Source: Candidatus Thiodiazotropha sp. (ex Epidulcina cf. delphinae) | Lineage (GTDB): Bacteria; Pseudomonadota; Gammaproteobacteria; Chromatiales; Chromatiaceae | NCBI GenBank assembly: GCA_025656455.1 | Contig: JAHXHS010000017.1 | Span: 1 to 64,000, forward strand | Reading direction: 5' to 3' | Length of the DNA stretch: 64,000 bases | Shown: in pieces, positions 10,143 through 19,485 of the stretch | Layout of the letters: the number at the start of each line of letters is the position of its first letter | Numbering within the stretch: position 1 is the stretch's first letter | Translations under genes and position numbers: made by a program | Notes under the pieces: generated by a model | Told to the model about the DNA's origin: nothing | The model's input: only the letters and a program-made list of their open reading frames with translations | Databases searched by the model: none

Positions 10143-10762
10143 TCAGCTTTCACGGGGCATTAATGGCGGCCAACTAATTTCGTTTTTTTCGAGTCTATTG
10201 CCATTTGCCGTTTTCGGTGGCGCCTTTCCAAGGGGGCCTTTTTCCCTTCCATGTAACGTGACTCGTCGCCAGGCATTTGGCGGCTGTTGTTTGACCCATG
10301 CCTCCACCGTTACCGGCTTTTCATCGGTTTTCGGCTTGCTTGGCCTCCGGTCTGATCGCCCAGTTGGCTTGGGTATTTTGGGGGCTGGATCATTTGGTAG
10401 ATAGAGCCGTGAGTCAATCAACGTCGAGTGGCGACCACAACACTGTGAGGCAAATACGCCGACTTGACAGTTGTTCACTTTGCCTTGCCGCCCATTCCAC
10501 TGGCGCGCCACACCAACTGAGTGTTTCCCTTTCTTGTTGAATCCGTTCTCATCGATCAGCATGCTTGTTGCGAAACCTCACCCAACACTTCATTGGCTTG
10601 CATCAGACCTTGCAAATAATCCTGAGCATGGCGAGAGTAATCGTAGTTGGCTGTATGGAACCGCTTTTGAAAGAATCCACAGTGTCGGCGGAAGCGATGC
10701 CCCAGCTGCTCAAGCGGGCTTCTGCTGCCGATCCTCTTGTAAAATTCTTTGCTCGTCATCAT
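10143..10762 (-). pseudogene. Degraded IS701/DDE-type transposase
   Basis: Two minus-strand pieces in different frames belong to one transposase. The N-terminal piece (10556-10762) has the HRFRRHCGFF region. The second piece (10143-10562) begins LIDENGFNKKGKHSVGVARQ, the block around a catalytic Asp in IS701-like DDE transposases, and later has VEAWVKQQPPNAWRRV. The middle of the protein between them and the C-terminus are missing. No intact ends were found. The element is dead. Family assignment rests on these remembered blocks. Confidence 0.65.
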
Positions 10763-10871
10763 TGGGGCTAATTATACTGTATTCTTTAGTATTCAAACGG
10801 TTAGATATGACAAAGTAGAACTAAAATGTTAGATGTTTTGTTTTTTCCACCCACTCGATGTGGGGAAGAGC

Positions 10872-11072
10872 GAAAAAAACGGGCGGGGAAGGATCCTGGA
10901 GGCAGTTAGGTACGCGATTCCCTGCCCAGACTAGCGCTTAACACGGAAACGACCAACCGTGAGCATAGAGAGAGACTAAAGTCTCTTCTGCGAATAGACA
11001 TTGACCTGGGTCAATAAACCACAATAAAGACCAGGTTATTGATGATTTGGGAGTGCCAAAGGGGTGGTCCAG
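10872..11072 (+). repeat. About 200-base dispersed repeat, copy 1
   Basis: This segment matches the reverse complement of about 17011-17226 at roughly 90 percent by eye. It contains AAAACGGGCGGGGAAGG, the stretch AGACTAGCGCTTAACACGGA, and the palindrome TGACCTGGGTCA. It has no reading frame of its own. It runs into the RAYT fragment at 11101. It could be a MITE or part of a larger lost element. Confidence 0.7.
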
Positions 11073-11100
11073 GAGGCTGTATTTCCTCAGACCCAAGTTC

Positions 11101-11581
11101 AACTCTGTATTGTCTGGCGGCCTGCATGGCCTACGTCGATCTCAATCCGGTCAGGGCAGGCATTGCCAAAATACCTGAGCAATCCGACTACACCGCCATC
11201 GCAGAGCGGTCTGAACAGATGAAGCGTGCCGCCAGTTCAAAAGGCCAAGCGACACAACCGGCACACCTTCTCCCGTTTGCCGGAAATCCGCGTGCGGCTA
11301 TGCCCGAGGGATTGCCGTTCCGCCTCATCGACTATCTTGAGTTGGTCGATTGGACCGGGCGGGCTATCTTAGAAAACAAACGCGGCTATATTCCGAAAGA
11401 TCAACCCCCTGTCCTTGAACGACTACAGATCGATCCCAAGCACTGGCTCTACATGGCGCAGCATTTCGAGAGTCAGTTCAAGGGGCTGGTGGGTACGGCC
11501 TACACGCTCAAAGCAGCCTGTCAGACATTGGGCTATCGACGGACGCCCAATCTTTCCGCTTGTCAGCGATTGCTCACGTAA
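11101..11581 (+). pseudogene. RAYT transposase, C-terminal fragment
   Basis: About 160 residues match the C-terminal half of RAYT/Y1 transposases, starting at CMAYVDLNPVRAGIAKIPE, a strongly conserved block of the family. They continue through the characteristic downstream helices (FRLIDYLELVDWTGRA) to the natural end. The N-terminal catalytic half is replaced by the dispersed repeat at 10872-11072. The frame is open, but the protein would lack the HUH motif. It may derive from the same family as the fragment at 861-1190. Confidence 0.75.
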
Positions 11582-11828
11582 CTCAACAACGCATTAAAAG
11601 AACCAGAGGGCATCGATCAGCGTAGGCTGAGGGGTGAGTATGCTCACAATTACTGATTTCTTGAAAAACGCATCATCGCAGTTCATATTTTCATCTATCC
11701 CCACTCAAAATCACTTTCTTGTACTTGGTTAGGAGGTCCACTTGAAGCGTGGTCTGTTGTTCGTCAATTTGGGTGGATGTCTCAGTTATTCCGTTATTCC
11801 CATTATTCTTTTATCTCTTATTCTCCAG

Positions 11829-12476
11829 TTATGTGGCTTTCGTTCCAATCATTTTCCACTCATTGTTGTTTATCAAAGATGACTGACCTACGATTAGGTC
11901 TTCACATCCACCTAGTCCCCGTACTATTTCCCAGATCGCGTCAGCAAGTTTTTCGTTTACCCATGGATTGATGGTGATTCTGTCAATGCATTCAATCGGA
12001 AATGAGAAATCTCGCACATTCATGGGCCGCGTGCTTTCATATATTAGACGGAACTCATGCTCATGTCGGAAGGCATATCGTTTGAGGAGCGGCAAATCTT
12101 CTAGTGATGGAGTGTCTTGGCGAATATGGTCCATCATCTTGTATTGCGCTGGCCCAGCGCGCACACCATTAATTTCTAACATGTACTCAATAAGACGACC
12201 CTTATCGAATCGTATACATATGCCACCAGTGCCCGGAGAAAAGACCTTCCAATGGTGATACGTTTCACCAACCTCCGTAAAACAAAGCGTCAGCACGGCC
12301 CCTAAGTTTTTTCTCTCTCTATACAATTCCAAGTAGTAAGCATCATTCCTGTCATCCCAATTGGAAGGATTCAACAGACTAATCTTCCTTCTCCTTAACA
12401 TGTACAGCAATGCTGGAAGATCAGTATATCGCCTTAGAGTAACCTTCTTATTCAATCGAGCATCCGTATATGACAT
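11829..12476 (-). CDS. DUF2971-like protein
   Basis: The 215-residue soluble protein has the layout of DUF2971 proteins: an N-terminal YTDLPALLYMLRRRKISL stretch, LNPSNWDDRND, a central CFTEVGETYHHWKVFSPGTGGICIRFD, then EHEFRLIYE. The CxxxxxxxxxHHW-like centre is typical of the family. Its function is unknown; members are common in accessory regions and some lie near defence genes. The start ATG has a poor ribosome site. It is flanked by RAYT-type ends at 11764 and 12518-12575, so it may have moved as cargo. Confidence 0.7.
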   Translation of the reverse strand: MSYTDARLNKKVTLRRYTDLPALLYMLRRRKISLLNPSNWDDRNDAYYLELYRERKNLGAVLTLCFTEVGETYHHWKVFSPGTGGICIRFDKGRLIEYMLEINGVRAGPAQYKMMDHIRQDTPSLEDLPLLKRYAFRHEHEFRLIYESTRPMNVRDFSFPIECIDRITINPWVNEKLADAIWEIVRGLGGCEDLIVGQSSLINNNEWKMIGTKAT

Positions 12477-12855
12477 ATCGTTTCAGCTCAGTAGCGCGCA
12501 TTTTTTGTGACTGCGTTGACACCCACATATAATGCCCCCATATTCAAGTGATTTTGGGTGGGTGTCCTGTTTACCTTTACCCTTGTTTACCGGTTTACCG
12601 CATAGGCAATTGCTCCAACCCATACATGGTGGGAAGAGAAAGTTCCTTTCTTAGACAGAATCCATCCCGCAGTGGCTGTGTTAATCGTGATAAAGATAGC
12701 CTATGTTTCAACAATGGAATCATCAGCATTAGCTAGGAGACCGATCCAGTCTTCCATTCCTAATCCTTACCCTTTGTGCTTCGATTAGTTGAGATAGCCA
12801 ACGCTGTCTTCAGCGGGGCAGGCACGTTAGCGACTGCTTCCGATGGACGGACAGG
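12477..12855. repeat. Gap with RAYT-type hairpin end
   Basis: A hairpin at 12518-12566 (arms GACACCCAC and GTGGGTGTC) repeats the one at 257-295, including 33 identical bases on the right arm and beyond. The rest (12576-12855) shows no convincing gene. Confidence 0.5.
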
Positions 12856-13164
12856 TTATGTGTAGTTCCCATTGCAAATTGTTTTGGTAGATTGTTTTGC
12901 CTCTTCTCCAATTTCTGACCACGATACAGCGGACCATTCAAAGGTTTGTTTCTCATAGCCTAGAAATTCCCATTTCATGATTCTGTCTAGGTTTAGTAAC
13001 TGTTTGGTTTCCGGTTCCGACAGTAGACCCGGCTCCTGTATTGCCTTAATTATCGTTTCCCATAGCACATTAATTGACTCTACGTTGCTTGATTCTTTAG
13101 CTGCATCAACTGACGAACAAAGGATTGCGAGCTTTTCTAATACAATACAGAGGATATTCTTCAT
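12856..13164 (-). CDS. Hypothetical small protein
   Basis: This 102-residue protein is predicted soluble and mostly alpha-helical, with an acidic middle and several Trp residues near the C-terminus (WSAVSWSEIGEEAKQ). I do not recognise it. The ATG lies about 20 bases past a strong hairpin (13187-13223), and the stop codon sits inside ACACATAAC. Those two traits resemble a gene cassette, but the evidence is thin. Confidence 0.4.
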   Translation of the reverse strand: MKNILCIVLEKLAILCSSVDAAKESSNVESINVLWETIIKAIQEPGLLSEPETKQLLNLDRIMKWEFLGYEKQTFEWSAVSWSEIGEEAKQSTKTICNGNYT

Positions 13165-13186
13165 TCTTGTTACACATAACAGTTAA

Positions 13187-13223
13187 GCATTTATCCGCCG
13201 TGCGCAGCATGGCGGATAAATGC
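13187..13223. repeat. Perfect 13-base inverted repeat, attC-like
   Basis: GCATTTATCCGCC and GGCGGATAAATGC pair perfectly around an 11-base loop. Flanking GTTAAGC and GTTGAAC resemble GTTRRRY core sites of integron attC. The outer arms do not pair well and no integrase is in view, so the attC reading is weak. There is no T-tract, so it is not a standard terminator. Confidence 0.3.
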
Positions 13224-13692
13224 CTGTTGAACTAACCCACCCATCAGTACCTGACAACGCTTACTTAATAAGAAATAGTTTTCGACGGATCTGCCGAGAA
13301 AGGGACAACCAAGCCTCTCACCACCGTATGATGGCGCCTGATTTGCCGGTCTGGGGCGCATGAGGGTGACTCCGTGGCCCATTTTGGCCTCCCTATCACT
13401 TTGAATGCACCCAATAATAGCGGTTTTTTTACCTTCATGTCGAGCACGCCCCTCGGGTCCGGGTAACCCGGTCATGCTTGGCGCCGGTTTTTGGCTCTGT
13501 GATTCGGCTGAGTCCGTCAACCGCCTTTCCACCTCGCGGGGGAAAGTTCGCCGACCACTCCATTCTGACAGGCCGCGCTGAGCGTACAAGATCTCCCCAG
13601 CAGCCCTTTAAACTTGCTCCCAACATCATCTTTCCGACAAGCATGATTTGAAGCATACTACCCCGAACAGGTTGTCTGCGCTCAAATAATCA
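13224..13692. other. GC-rich gap without a confident gene
   Basis: Overlapping minus-strand frames (for example 13191-13589) have skewed composition, rich in Arg, Gly and Pro, and no known domain. The GC-rich, structured DNA could be decayed mobile DNA. I see no intact intron, transposase or RNA gene. Confidence 0.3.
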
Positions 13693-14364
13693 ATGAACCA
13701 GAATTCCCGGAGTAAGGCCATGTTGTGGTGCCGAAATATTTTTACTTCTCTTATTTGCTTTTCTATGCTCTTGGCCAGCCTATGCGCCTATGCTGAAGAG
13801 GAGATTGAGGATTTAGTCGATATCTACGAATCCAATGCCAAGATTATCGCTGTTTTAGAGGGGAGAAAGTCAGTTTCCTTTAAGCTGCTGCCAAAAGAAA
13901 CAGTGCTATGGCGTGATGCAAAAGGTTATTTGGGGGCTTTTTTAACCAATCGGCGTTTTTTTGTCATTTCCACCTCATCAGGCGCTTGGCAAGTATTGCC
14001 GTTGAGGTCAGGCGACTCAGATAATAGGGTTGCTGTCTTATCGCCCTATATTGCCCTGCTGGCGATCGCCGGAGACCGCGCTTTCGGCTTTGATGCAAGG
14101 TCCAATCGATTTATTGAAACTCGACTTCCACTTTACGACGAGCTGCTTGCCGCGAAAGCAGAAAAAAATGTTGCTGTGGTTGTAACATCCAGCAAGGCAT
14201 TTGGTTTGGCGGCAGGCAATTCGCGCTTTACTGAAATTCGCCTCAGGGTTCGAGAAACCGTCGAGTCGATTAAAACCACATCAAGTAAAGCAACGATTCG
14301 CACCCCCAATCGTCTGCTGACCTTTGAAGCCGCGGGCTCTAGATGGAACGAACATAGGCTCTAG
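13693..14364 (+). CDS. Hypothetical exported beta-repeat protein
   Basis: The product has 223 residues. A signal peptide covers about residues 1-34, with a cut after CAYA. The mature part has repeating short strands such as SNRFIETRLP and NSRFTEIRLR spaced about 50 residues apart, which suggests a small beta-propeller-like or other beta-repeat fold. I recognise no enzyme motif. It probably acts in the periplasm or envelope. It converges on the AMMECR1-domain gene and overlaps its 3' end by four bases. Confidence 0.6.
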   Translation: MNQNSRSKAMLWCRNIFTSLICFSMLLASLCAYAEEEIEDLVDIYESNAKIIAVLEGRKSVSFKLLPKETVLWRDAKGYLGAFLTNRRFFVISTSSGAWQVLPLRSGDSDNRVAVLSPYIALLAIAGDRAFGFDARSNRFIETRLPLYDELLAAKAEKNVAVVVTSSKAFGLAAGNSRFTEIRLRVRETVESIKTTSSKATIRTPNRLLTFEAAGSRWNEHRL

Positions 14365-14936
14365 GAAAACGACTCGGTTTCGTAACGATGGACTTCCAGA
14401 CTCTCCGACCAATAGTCGCTGGGCAGCCCCGCTTTCTGCTTGAGATGGCGCAGAAAGCTCCGGGTATCGGGCAGTGACTCCCACACCGAGGGGAGGAAGG
14501 TGCCCCGGTGTGCGCCCTCCACCAGGATGAGACCGTCGACGGAGGGCCGGATCTTGCGAATCAGCTCCTCCTCGGAGCCGAATGTCAGGGGCTCGGCGGG
14601 GGTCAATACCGAGATATGTATCTCTAGCCCCTTCCGTTCGGCGGAAGATAGGGGGGGGAACCTGGGATCGCGAAAGGCCGCTGAATAGGCATTCTCGGCC
14701 ACATCCTCCAGCAACGGCATTTGCGCCTCCAGATGGCCGATACAGCCGCGCAGGCTATCCTCGCGCATCAGGGTGACGAAGCTGGCTCGCAGCGCCTGCA
14801 GTTCGGCCGGGTAGTCACCCGCCGCCACGGGCAGGGGTGCGCCCTGTTCGAGGCCGTGCTCGATGGAGCGCCTGGCAATCTCCAGCAGGGCGTTACGGTG
14901 AATTTCCGAGAGCTGTGACGGGTTATGTTTGTCCAT
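14361..14936 (-). CDS. amrA: AmmeMemoRadiSam system protein A (AMMECR1 domain)
   Basis: The 191-residue protein carries the AMMECR1 domain, shown by the LRGCIGHLEAQMPL block, AFRDPRFPPLSSAE and the VEGAHRGTFLPSVWE block. In many bacteria this protein belongs to a three-part system with a Memo-like protein and a radical SAM protein; its biochemical role is unsettled. The partners are not adjacent here. The ATG at 14936 follows AAAGGGG and is preferred to the upstream TTG at 14951. A MITE (14966-15230) sits just upstream, so the promoter may lie inside or beyond it. Confidence 0.85.
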   Translation of the reverse strand: MDKHNPSQLSEIHRNALLEIARRSIEHGLEQGAPLPVAAGDYPAELQALRASFVTLMREDSLRGCIGHLEAQMPLLEDVAENAYSAAFRDPRFPPLSSAERKGLEIHISVLTPAEPLTFGSEEELIRKIRPSVDGLILVEGAHRGTFLPSVWESLPDTRSFLRHLKQKAGLPSDYWSESLEVHRYETESFS

Positions 14937-14965
14937 GATCCCCTTTCCCAAATGGCTGAGGTCTA

Positions 14966-15230
14966 GTACTTCTTCAACATGATAATGATGGGTTCAGCGC
15001 TCCTGTGGTGTTTCGCACCAAGGCGCAGTGCGCAGGCAATGGCCTGAGTCCTTGTCAAGCACTGCAACGCCGCCGCGGGACACCACAGGAGCGCCCGAAG
15101 GGTTGCTCTGTCAGCGTCCATGACCGCGTTGCGCCTCTTGTAAAGGACTCAGGCCATTCACCGCGAGGCGCGCCTTGTCCTGAACGCTGACAGACCAACT
15201 GAACCCACCATTATCATGTTGAAGGAGTAC
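14966..15230. mobile_element. MITE B, TA-flanked
   Basis: Terminal inverted repeats of about 34 bases (two mismatches; arms GTACTTCTTCAACATGATAA and its partner) are flanked by TA at 14964-14965 and 15231-15232. Inside are two further hairpins: GCGCTCCTGTGGTGT with ACACCACAGGAGCGC, and TCTGTCAGCGT with ACGCTGACAGA. There is no gene inside. It lies between the AMMECR1-domain gene and rdgC. Confidence 0.75.
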
Positions 15231-15232
15231 TA

Positions 15233-15505
15233 GTGTCCATCCAGAAATAACAGTGCTCGTCATTCCGGCGCACGGTCACCCCGGACTTGATCCGGGGCGG
15301 AATCCAGTAACTTGTTAAATTCTCTGGATCCCGGCATGCGCCGGGATGACGTGGCTTTAAAAAATATGTGTTTCTGGACGATGCTAGTTAAACCATGTAT
15401 CCAATTCAAAAAAATATCAAGATCCCAAGTAAGGGAGTAAGTCCTGGATTAGTCATCGGCGGTTCGCCATAATCCGCCCCTCGATCTATTCAATGGAAAT
15501 CTGTT
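15233..15505. repeat. Intergenic palindromic repeats upstream of rdgC
   Basis: Short palindromes of the common REP-like type occur here (CCCCGGACTTGATCCGGGG and ATCCCGGCATGCGCCGGGAT, 15285-15350). They are bounded by TCCAGAAATA and its approximate inverse near 15368-15378. A related copy is at 21150-21175. No gene is seen. Confidence 0.5.
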
Positions 15506-16411
15506 ATGTGGTTTAAGAATCTCCGGGTCTATCTGCTCCAACAGCCTTTTAACCTTTCACAGGAAGCCCTCGCAGGGATGTTTGAAAGCAAGCGCTTTCA
15601 GTCCTGCGGCAGCCAGGACCTGATGAGTCTGGGGTGGGATGCGCCGTTGGGACGTCAGTCAGAGGGTTTGGTGCATGAGGTCGGCGGCTGCCAAATGATC
15701 TGCGCCCGCCTGGAGGAGAAGCTTCTGCCGGCGGCGGTGGTCAATGAAATCGTCGAAGAGAAGGCGGCGACCATTGAGCAGGAGGAGGGGCGAAAGGTCG
15801 CCCGCAGGGAGCGGAGCGAACTGCGCGACGATGTGTTCCACCAGTTGCTGCCGAAGGCGTTCAGCCGCTATACCAGGCAGTATGCCATGATCGATAAACA
15901 GCAGGGATGGATACTGGTGGATGCCGCCGCCGCCAACAAGGCTGAGATGCTGATCACTCTGTTGCGGGAGACGGTGGGAAGCCTGCCTGTCAAGCCGCTC
16001 GATGTGGAATCGGCGCCCACCTGGGTGATGACCGAGTGGCTGAAACGCCCAGGGCAATACAGAGATTTCACCCTGTTGGACAGCTGCGAACTCAAGGACC
16101 GCTCCGATGAGGCAAGCGTATTGCGATGCAAGGGTCAGGATCTGACGGCGGATGAGATCATGGCCCATTTGAGCGCCGGTAAGGAGGCGGTCAAGCTGGC
16201 GGTGGAGTGGGATGAGCGTCTCTCCTGCATCATCGAATCGGACCTCTCCATCAAGCGACTGCGATTTCTCGACCTGATCCAGGAGCAGGCCGCCGACTAC
16301 CAAGTGGAGAGCGAGGCGGATGCCTTTGATGGCCGATTCACCCTGATGAGCCTGGAGTTCCGGCGATTTCTGCCCCGTTTGTTTGAGCTCTTCGGCGGTG
16401 CTGCGGATTAA
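15506..16411 (+). CDS. rdgC: Recombination-associated protein RdgC
   Basis: The 301-residue protein matches RdgC along its length. It has an N-terminal MWFKNLRVYLL, the LGWDAPLG turn, RSELRDDVFHQLLPKAFSR in the first third, a WILVDAAAANKAEMLITLLRE centre, and a C-terminal MSLEFRRFLPRLFELFGG. RdgC is a ring-forming dimer that binds double-stranded DNA and restrains RecA-dependent exchange; it is nucleoid-associated. Length is normal for the family. It is single-gene and monocistronic here, between two MITEs. Confidence 0.95.
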   Translation: MWFKNLRVYLLQQPFNLSQEALAGMFESKRFQSCGSQDLMSLGWDAPLGRQSEGLVHEVGGCQMICARLEEKLLPAAVVNEIVEEKAATIEQEEGRKVARRERSELRDDVFHQLLPKAFSRYTRQYAMIDKQQGWILVDAAAANKAEMLITLLRETVGSLPVKPLDVESAPTWVMTEWLKRPGQYRDFTLLDSCELKDRSDEASVLRCKGQDLTADEIMAHLSAGKEAVKLAVEWDERLSCIIESDLSIKRLRFLDLIQEQAADYQVESEADAFDGRFTLMSLEFRRFLPRLFELFGGAAD

Positions 16412-17010
16412 TTCAATGTAGGTAAACCACCGCCTCAGGCGGTGAGACCCGAAGAGGCTCAGCCATGCAGGCGGTTGGCGTGTTCAGGCAGGGAGGCTGA
16501 AACAGACTCCTTGCTGAGATCATTAAGAGGAAAAGAAACTCTCGCCAAGATCGCAAAGCCCGCAAAGGATTCTAAGGCAATGTCTTGTTGGCGTACTTTG
16601 GAAAACAAGGATTCAAGCGGCCCTGCCGCACCGTGTTAGGGCCTGTTAACACTAATTTGATAGCCACTGCCAAGACCCTGTTTTTGTCCAGCAAGGCAGA
16701 AGGAGCGCCGTGTAGCTGGGTCTACATAAGCGACTGATAACGCCGCTGGGCGAAAACAGGGCCTTGGCCCTTCGGGTTGCGCCTGAAAAAGCGCCACTCG
16801 GCGTTACTCGTTGCTTATTTGGAACAACCAAACTACGCTCCTCGTGCCTTGATTGGCGCTTTTTCAGGCACAACAGTGGCTATCAAATTAGTGTTAACAG
16901 GCCCTAGAACAGGATGGCAGCAGATTATGTGATATCCCCACTGAGTCAGGTAGCCGCTCCGCGTCAACCTGACCTACTTTGAAAGAGTGCTGGCTAAAAA
17001 TGGCAGGGAC
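16412..17010. repeat. Gene-free stretch with MITE A and a 35-base repeat
   Basis: This gap holds a small hairpin just after rdgC (ACCGCCTCAGGCGGT, 16429-16443), MITE A copy 1 (16639-16904), and a 35-base segment (16943-16977, arms TCAGGT and ACCTGA) repeated exactly at 23049-23083. No gene is seen. An open frame of 73 codons inside the MITE is a by-product of its hairpins. Confidence 0.6.
16639..16904 (-). mobile_element. MITE A, copy 1 (TA-flanked)
   Basis: A 266-base element has perfect terminal inverted repeats of at least 31 bases (outer end GGGCCTGTTAACACTAATTT). It is flanked by TA at 16637-16638 and 16905-16906. It is the near-identical reverse complement of copy 2 at 32660-32926. Two internal hairpins are present (arms near CGCCTGAAAAAGCGCCA and CAAGACCCTGTTTT). 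A TA target suggests mobilisation by an IS630/Tc1-mariner transposase. No such transposase gene was seen in the window. Confidence 0.85.
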
Positions 17011-17226
17011 AAGGGTGATTGAGGCCCTGGACACCCCTTTGGCGCTCACCAAATCATCAATAACCCGGTCTTTATTGTGGTTTATTGACCCAGGTCAATG
17101 TTTATCCACGGAAGAGTCTTTAGTCTCTCCCTACGCTCACGGTTGGTCGTTTCCGTGTTAAGCGCTAGTCTGGGCGGGGAATCGCGACCCAACTGCCTCC
17201 AGGGTCCTTCCCCGCCCGTTTTTTTT
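17011..17226 (-). repeat. About 200-base dispersed repeat, copy 2
   Basis: This is the inverted, roughly 90 percent identical copy of 10872-11072. Together the two copies bracket about 6 kb in opposite orientation. The stretch TTTATTGACCCAGGTCAATG and the final CCCGCCCGTTTTTTT are the easiest landmarks. The region 17227-17410 holds no gene, only the 20-base motif at 17371-17390 shared with 7640-7659 and 10849-10868. Confidence 0.7.
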
Positions 17227-17410
17227 GCGGGCTTGGCGATCTTTGCGAGAGCCTCTTTTCACCGTATGGATCTCAGCATCGAGATAAATCCATTTGCGTT
17301 AATTCGCGTTCATTTGCGGACGCATCATGCTTGACTTTGCATGCAAGATGGCTGTGCATGACTTTTTTCTACCCACTCGGTCAGGGCAAGCGCTGCTGCT
17401 ATCCGGCGGC

Positions 17411-18418
17411 TCAGTAGCCGTAGTAATCCATGAACCATCGGGCGAAATTGCCGACGCCGTCCTCCAGCCGGGTATCGGGCTTGTAACCGGTGTCAGCGAT
17501 CAGGTCTGAGACATCCGCATAGGTGGCGACCACATCGCCGTTCTGCAGGGGGAGCATGTTGAGTTGCGCTTTCCTGCCCAGGCTCTCTTCCAGAAGCTCG
17601 ATATAACGCATCAGCTCCACTGGCTGGTTGTTACCGATGTTGTAGAGCCGGTAGGGGGCGGTGCTGGATGCCGAGTCGGGGTTGTCGCTGTCCCAGTCGG
17701 GATTGGGTTGCGGGATACGGTCGAGCACCCGGATCACCCCCTCCACGATATCGTCGATGTAGGTGAAGTCACGCTGGTGTTTGCCGTAGTTGTAGACATC
17801 GATGGGCTCGCCGGCGATGATTTTGTGGGCGAATTTCAGCATTGCCATGTCAGGCCGGCTCCAGGGGCCGTAGACGGTAAAGAAGCGCAGACCGGTGGTC
17901 GGCAGCCGGTAGAGGTGGCTGTAGGTGTGAGCCATCAACTCGTTGGCCTTTTTGGTGGCGGCATAGAGGCTGACGGGGTGGTCCACGTTGTCATGCACGG
18001 AGAAGGGCATGGAGGTGTTGGCGCCATACACCGAGCTGCTGGAGGCGTAGACCAGATGCTCGACGCCATGATGTCGGCAGCCCTCCAGGATGTGGCCGAA
18101 TCCCAGCAGGTTGGAGTCGATATAGGCCAGGGGGTTTTCAATCGAATAGCGCACCCCGGCTTGGGCGGCGAGGTTGACCACACCCTGGGGCTTGTAGCGG
18201 GAGAATACCCCGGCAATGCCCTCCCGGTCCTCGAGTTCGAGACGCAGGTCGGTGAATTTCGGGTGATCCTGGGTGCGGGCGAGACGGGCCTTTTTCAATG
18301 CGACATCGTAATAGTCGTTCAGACAATCGATGCTGATGACCTCATCGCCGCGCTCCAACAGGCGCAGCGCCAGCGCCGAACCGATGAAACCGGCGCCGCC
18401 GGTGATAAGTACTCTCAT
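17411..18418 (-). CDS. UDP-glucuronate 4-epimerase-like NAD-dependent epimerase
   Basis: This 335-residue extended SDR protein starts with the NAD site GGAGFIGS, has the catalytic Ser in ASSSSVYG and the YxxxK pair in YAATKKANE. The DYYDVALKKARL and FFTVYGPWSRPDMAM stretches are characteristic of UDP-glucuronate 4-epimerases, which interconvert UDP-GlcA and UDP-GalA for polysaccharide synthesis. Length is normal. It is the last of three same-strand nucleotide-sugar genes. The gap to the next gene upstream is 29 bases. Confidence 0.9.
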   Translation of the reverse strand: MRVLITGGAGFIGSALALRLLERGDEVISIDCLNDYYDVALKKARLARTQDHPKFTDLRLELEDREGIAGVFSRYKPQGVVNLAAQAGVRYSIENPLAYIDSNLLGFGHILEGCRHHGVEHLVYASSSSVYGANTSMPFSVHDNVDHPVSLYAATKKANELMAHTYSHLYRLPTTGLRFFTVYGPWSRPDMAMLKFAHKIIAGEPIDVYNYGKHQRDFTYIDDIVEGVIRVLDRIPQPNPDWDSDNPDSASSTAPYRLYNIGNNQPVELMRYIELLEESLGRKAQLNMLPLQNGDVVATYADVSDLIADTGYKPDTRLEDGVGNFARWFMDYYGY

Positions 18419-18447
18419 GATAAGACTTCCTGCAGCTTTAACCCGGA

Positions 18448-19485
18448 TTAACCCGTCAGATCTTCGACATACCAGCTCATGGCCTCGGCAAGCCCCTGAT
18501 CGATGTCATGGGTCGGTTGATAACCCAGCAGTCGGTTTGCCTTTTCGATATTCGCCAGCGAATGGCGAACATCCCCTGGACGAAAATCCCGATAGCTGGG
18601 GGATATGTCGCTTAGATAGGCGATGTCCTTGGCCAGGATATCCCTGATTTTGTTGAATAGCTGATTCAGGGTGGTGCGATCGCCGACCGCGATATTGTAG
18701 ACCTGATTGGCGGCATCGGGATTATCGGTGGTCGCCGCCAGCAGATTGGCCTGAACCGCATTGTCGATGTAGCAGAAGTCCCGGCTGGTCTCGCCGTCGC
18801 CGTTGATGAAGACCTCCTCTTGGTGGATCATGGCCGAGACCCATTTAGGTATCACCGCTGCATAGGCGCCGTTGGGATCCTGGCGGCGGCCGAAGATATT
18901 GAAGTATCTCAGGCCGATGGTGTTGAAGTCGTAACAGCGGGCGAATACCTCGGCATAGTGCTCATTGACCAGTTTGGTGACTGCGTAAGGCGATAGCGGG
19001 TTGCCGATCTTGTCCTCGACCTTGGGCAGCCCCGGATGGTCGCCGTAGGTTGAGCTCGAGGCGGCATAGACGAATCGTTTGACAGCGGCGTCACGGGCGG
19101 CGACCAGCATATTGAGGTAGCCGGTGATGTTGCTTTCGTTGGTCGTGATCGGGTCGGTCAATGAACGCGGGACCGAGCCGAGCGCGGCCTGGTGCAGCAC
19201 ATAGTCCACACCCTCGCAGCCGCGGCGGCAGGTCTGCAAATCGTGGATGTCGCCTTCGATGAAATGGAAGTTGCTCCACTGTTCGGCGGAGACCGCGCCT
19301 TTGACCTTTTCGAAGTTAAAGGCGTGTCCGGTGGAGAAGTTGTCCAGGCCGATAACCTGCTGGTCGAGGGTAAGCAGCCTCTCCAGCAGGTTGGAGCCGA
19401 TAAACCCGGCGACTCCGGTGATCAGCCAGGTGGATTGCCGGGTCTTGAGCGATTGCTTCAGTGTTTCATAACGGGTCATGGTCAT
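18448..19485 (-). CDS. wbpP: UDP-N-acetylglucosamine 4-epimerase (WbpP/TviC-like)
   Basis: The 345-residue extended SDR has [12 protein letters not shown] for [20 protein letters not shown] with the catalytic Ser, YAVTKLVNE with Tyr and Lys, and the [23 protein letters not shown] stretch typical of WbpP/TviC. These enzymes convert UDP-GlcNAc (or UDP-GlcNAcA) to the galacto form. Its start overlaps the end of the dehydrogenase gene by four bases, so the two are translationally coupled. Together they would make UDP-GalNAcA for O-antigen or capsule. Confidence 0.9.
   Translation of the reverse strand: MTMTRYETLKQSLKTRQSTWLITGVAGFIGSNLLERLLTLDQQVIGLDNFSTGHAFNFEKVKGAVSAEQWSNFHFIEGDIHDLQTCRRGCEGVDYVLHQAALGSVPRSLTDPITTNESNITGYLNMLVAARDAAVKRFVYAASSSTYGDHPGLPKVEDKIGNPLSPYAVTKLVNEHYAEVFARCYDFNTIGLRYFNIFGRRQDPNGAYAAVIPKWVSAMIHQEEVFINGDGETSRDFCYIDNAVQANLLAATTDNPDAANQVYNIAVGDRTTLNQLFNKIRDILAKDIAYLSDISPSYRDFRPGDVRHSLANIEKANRLLGYQPTHDIDQGLAEAMSWYVEDLTG

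Noticed and set aside
16652..16873. 73-codon frame shared by both MITE A copies
   Set aside because: It runs through the element's hairpins, has no start signal and no domain; sharing follows from the copies being near-identical.
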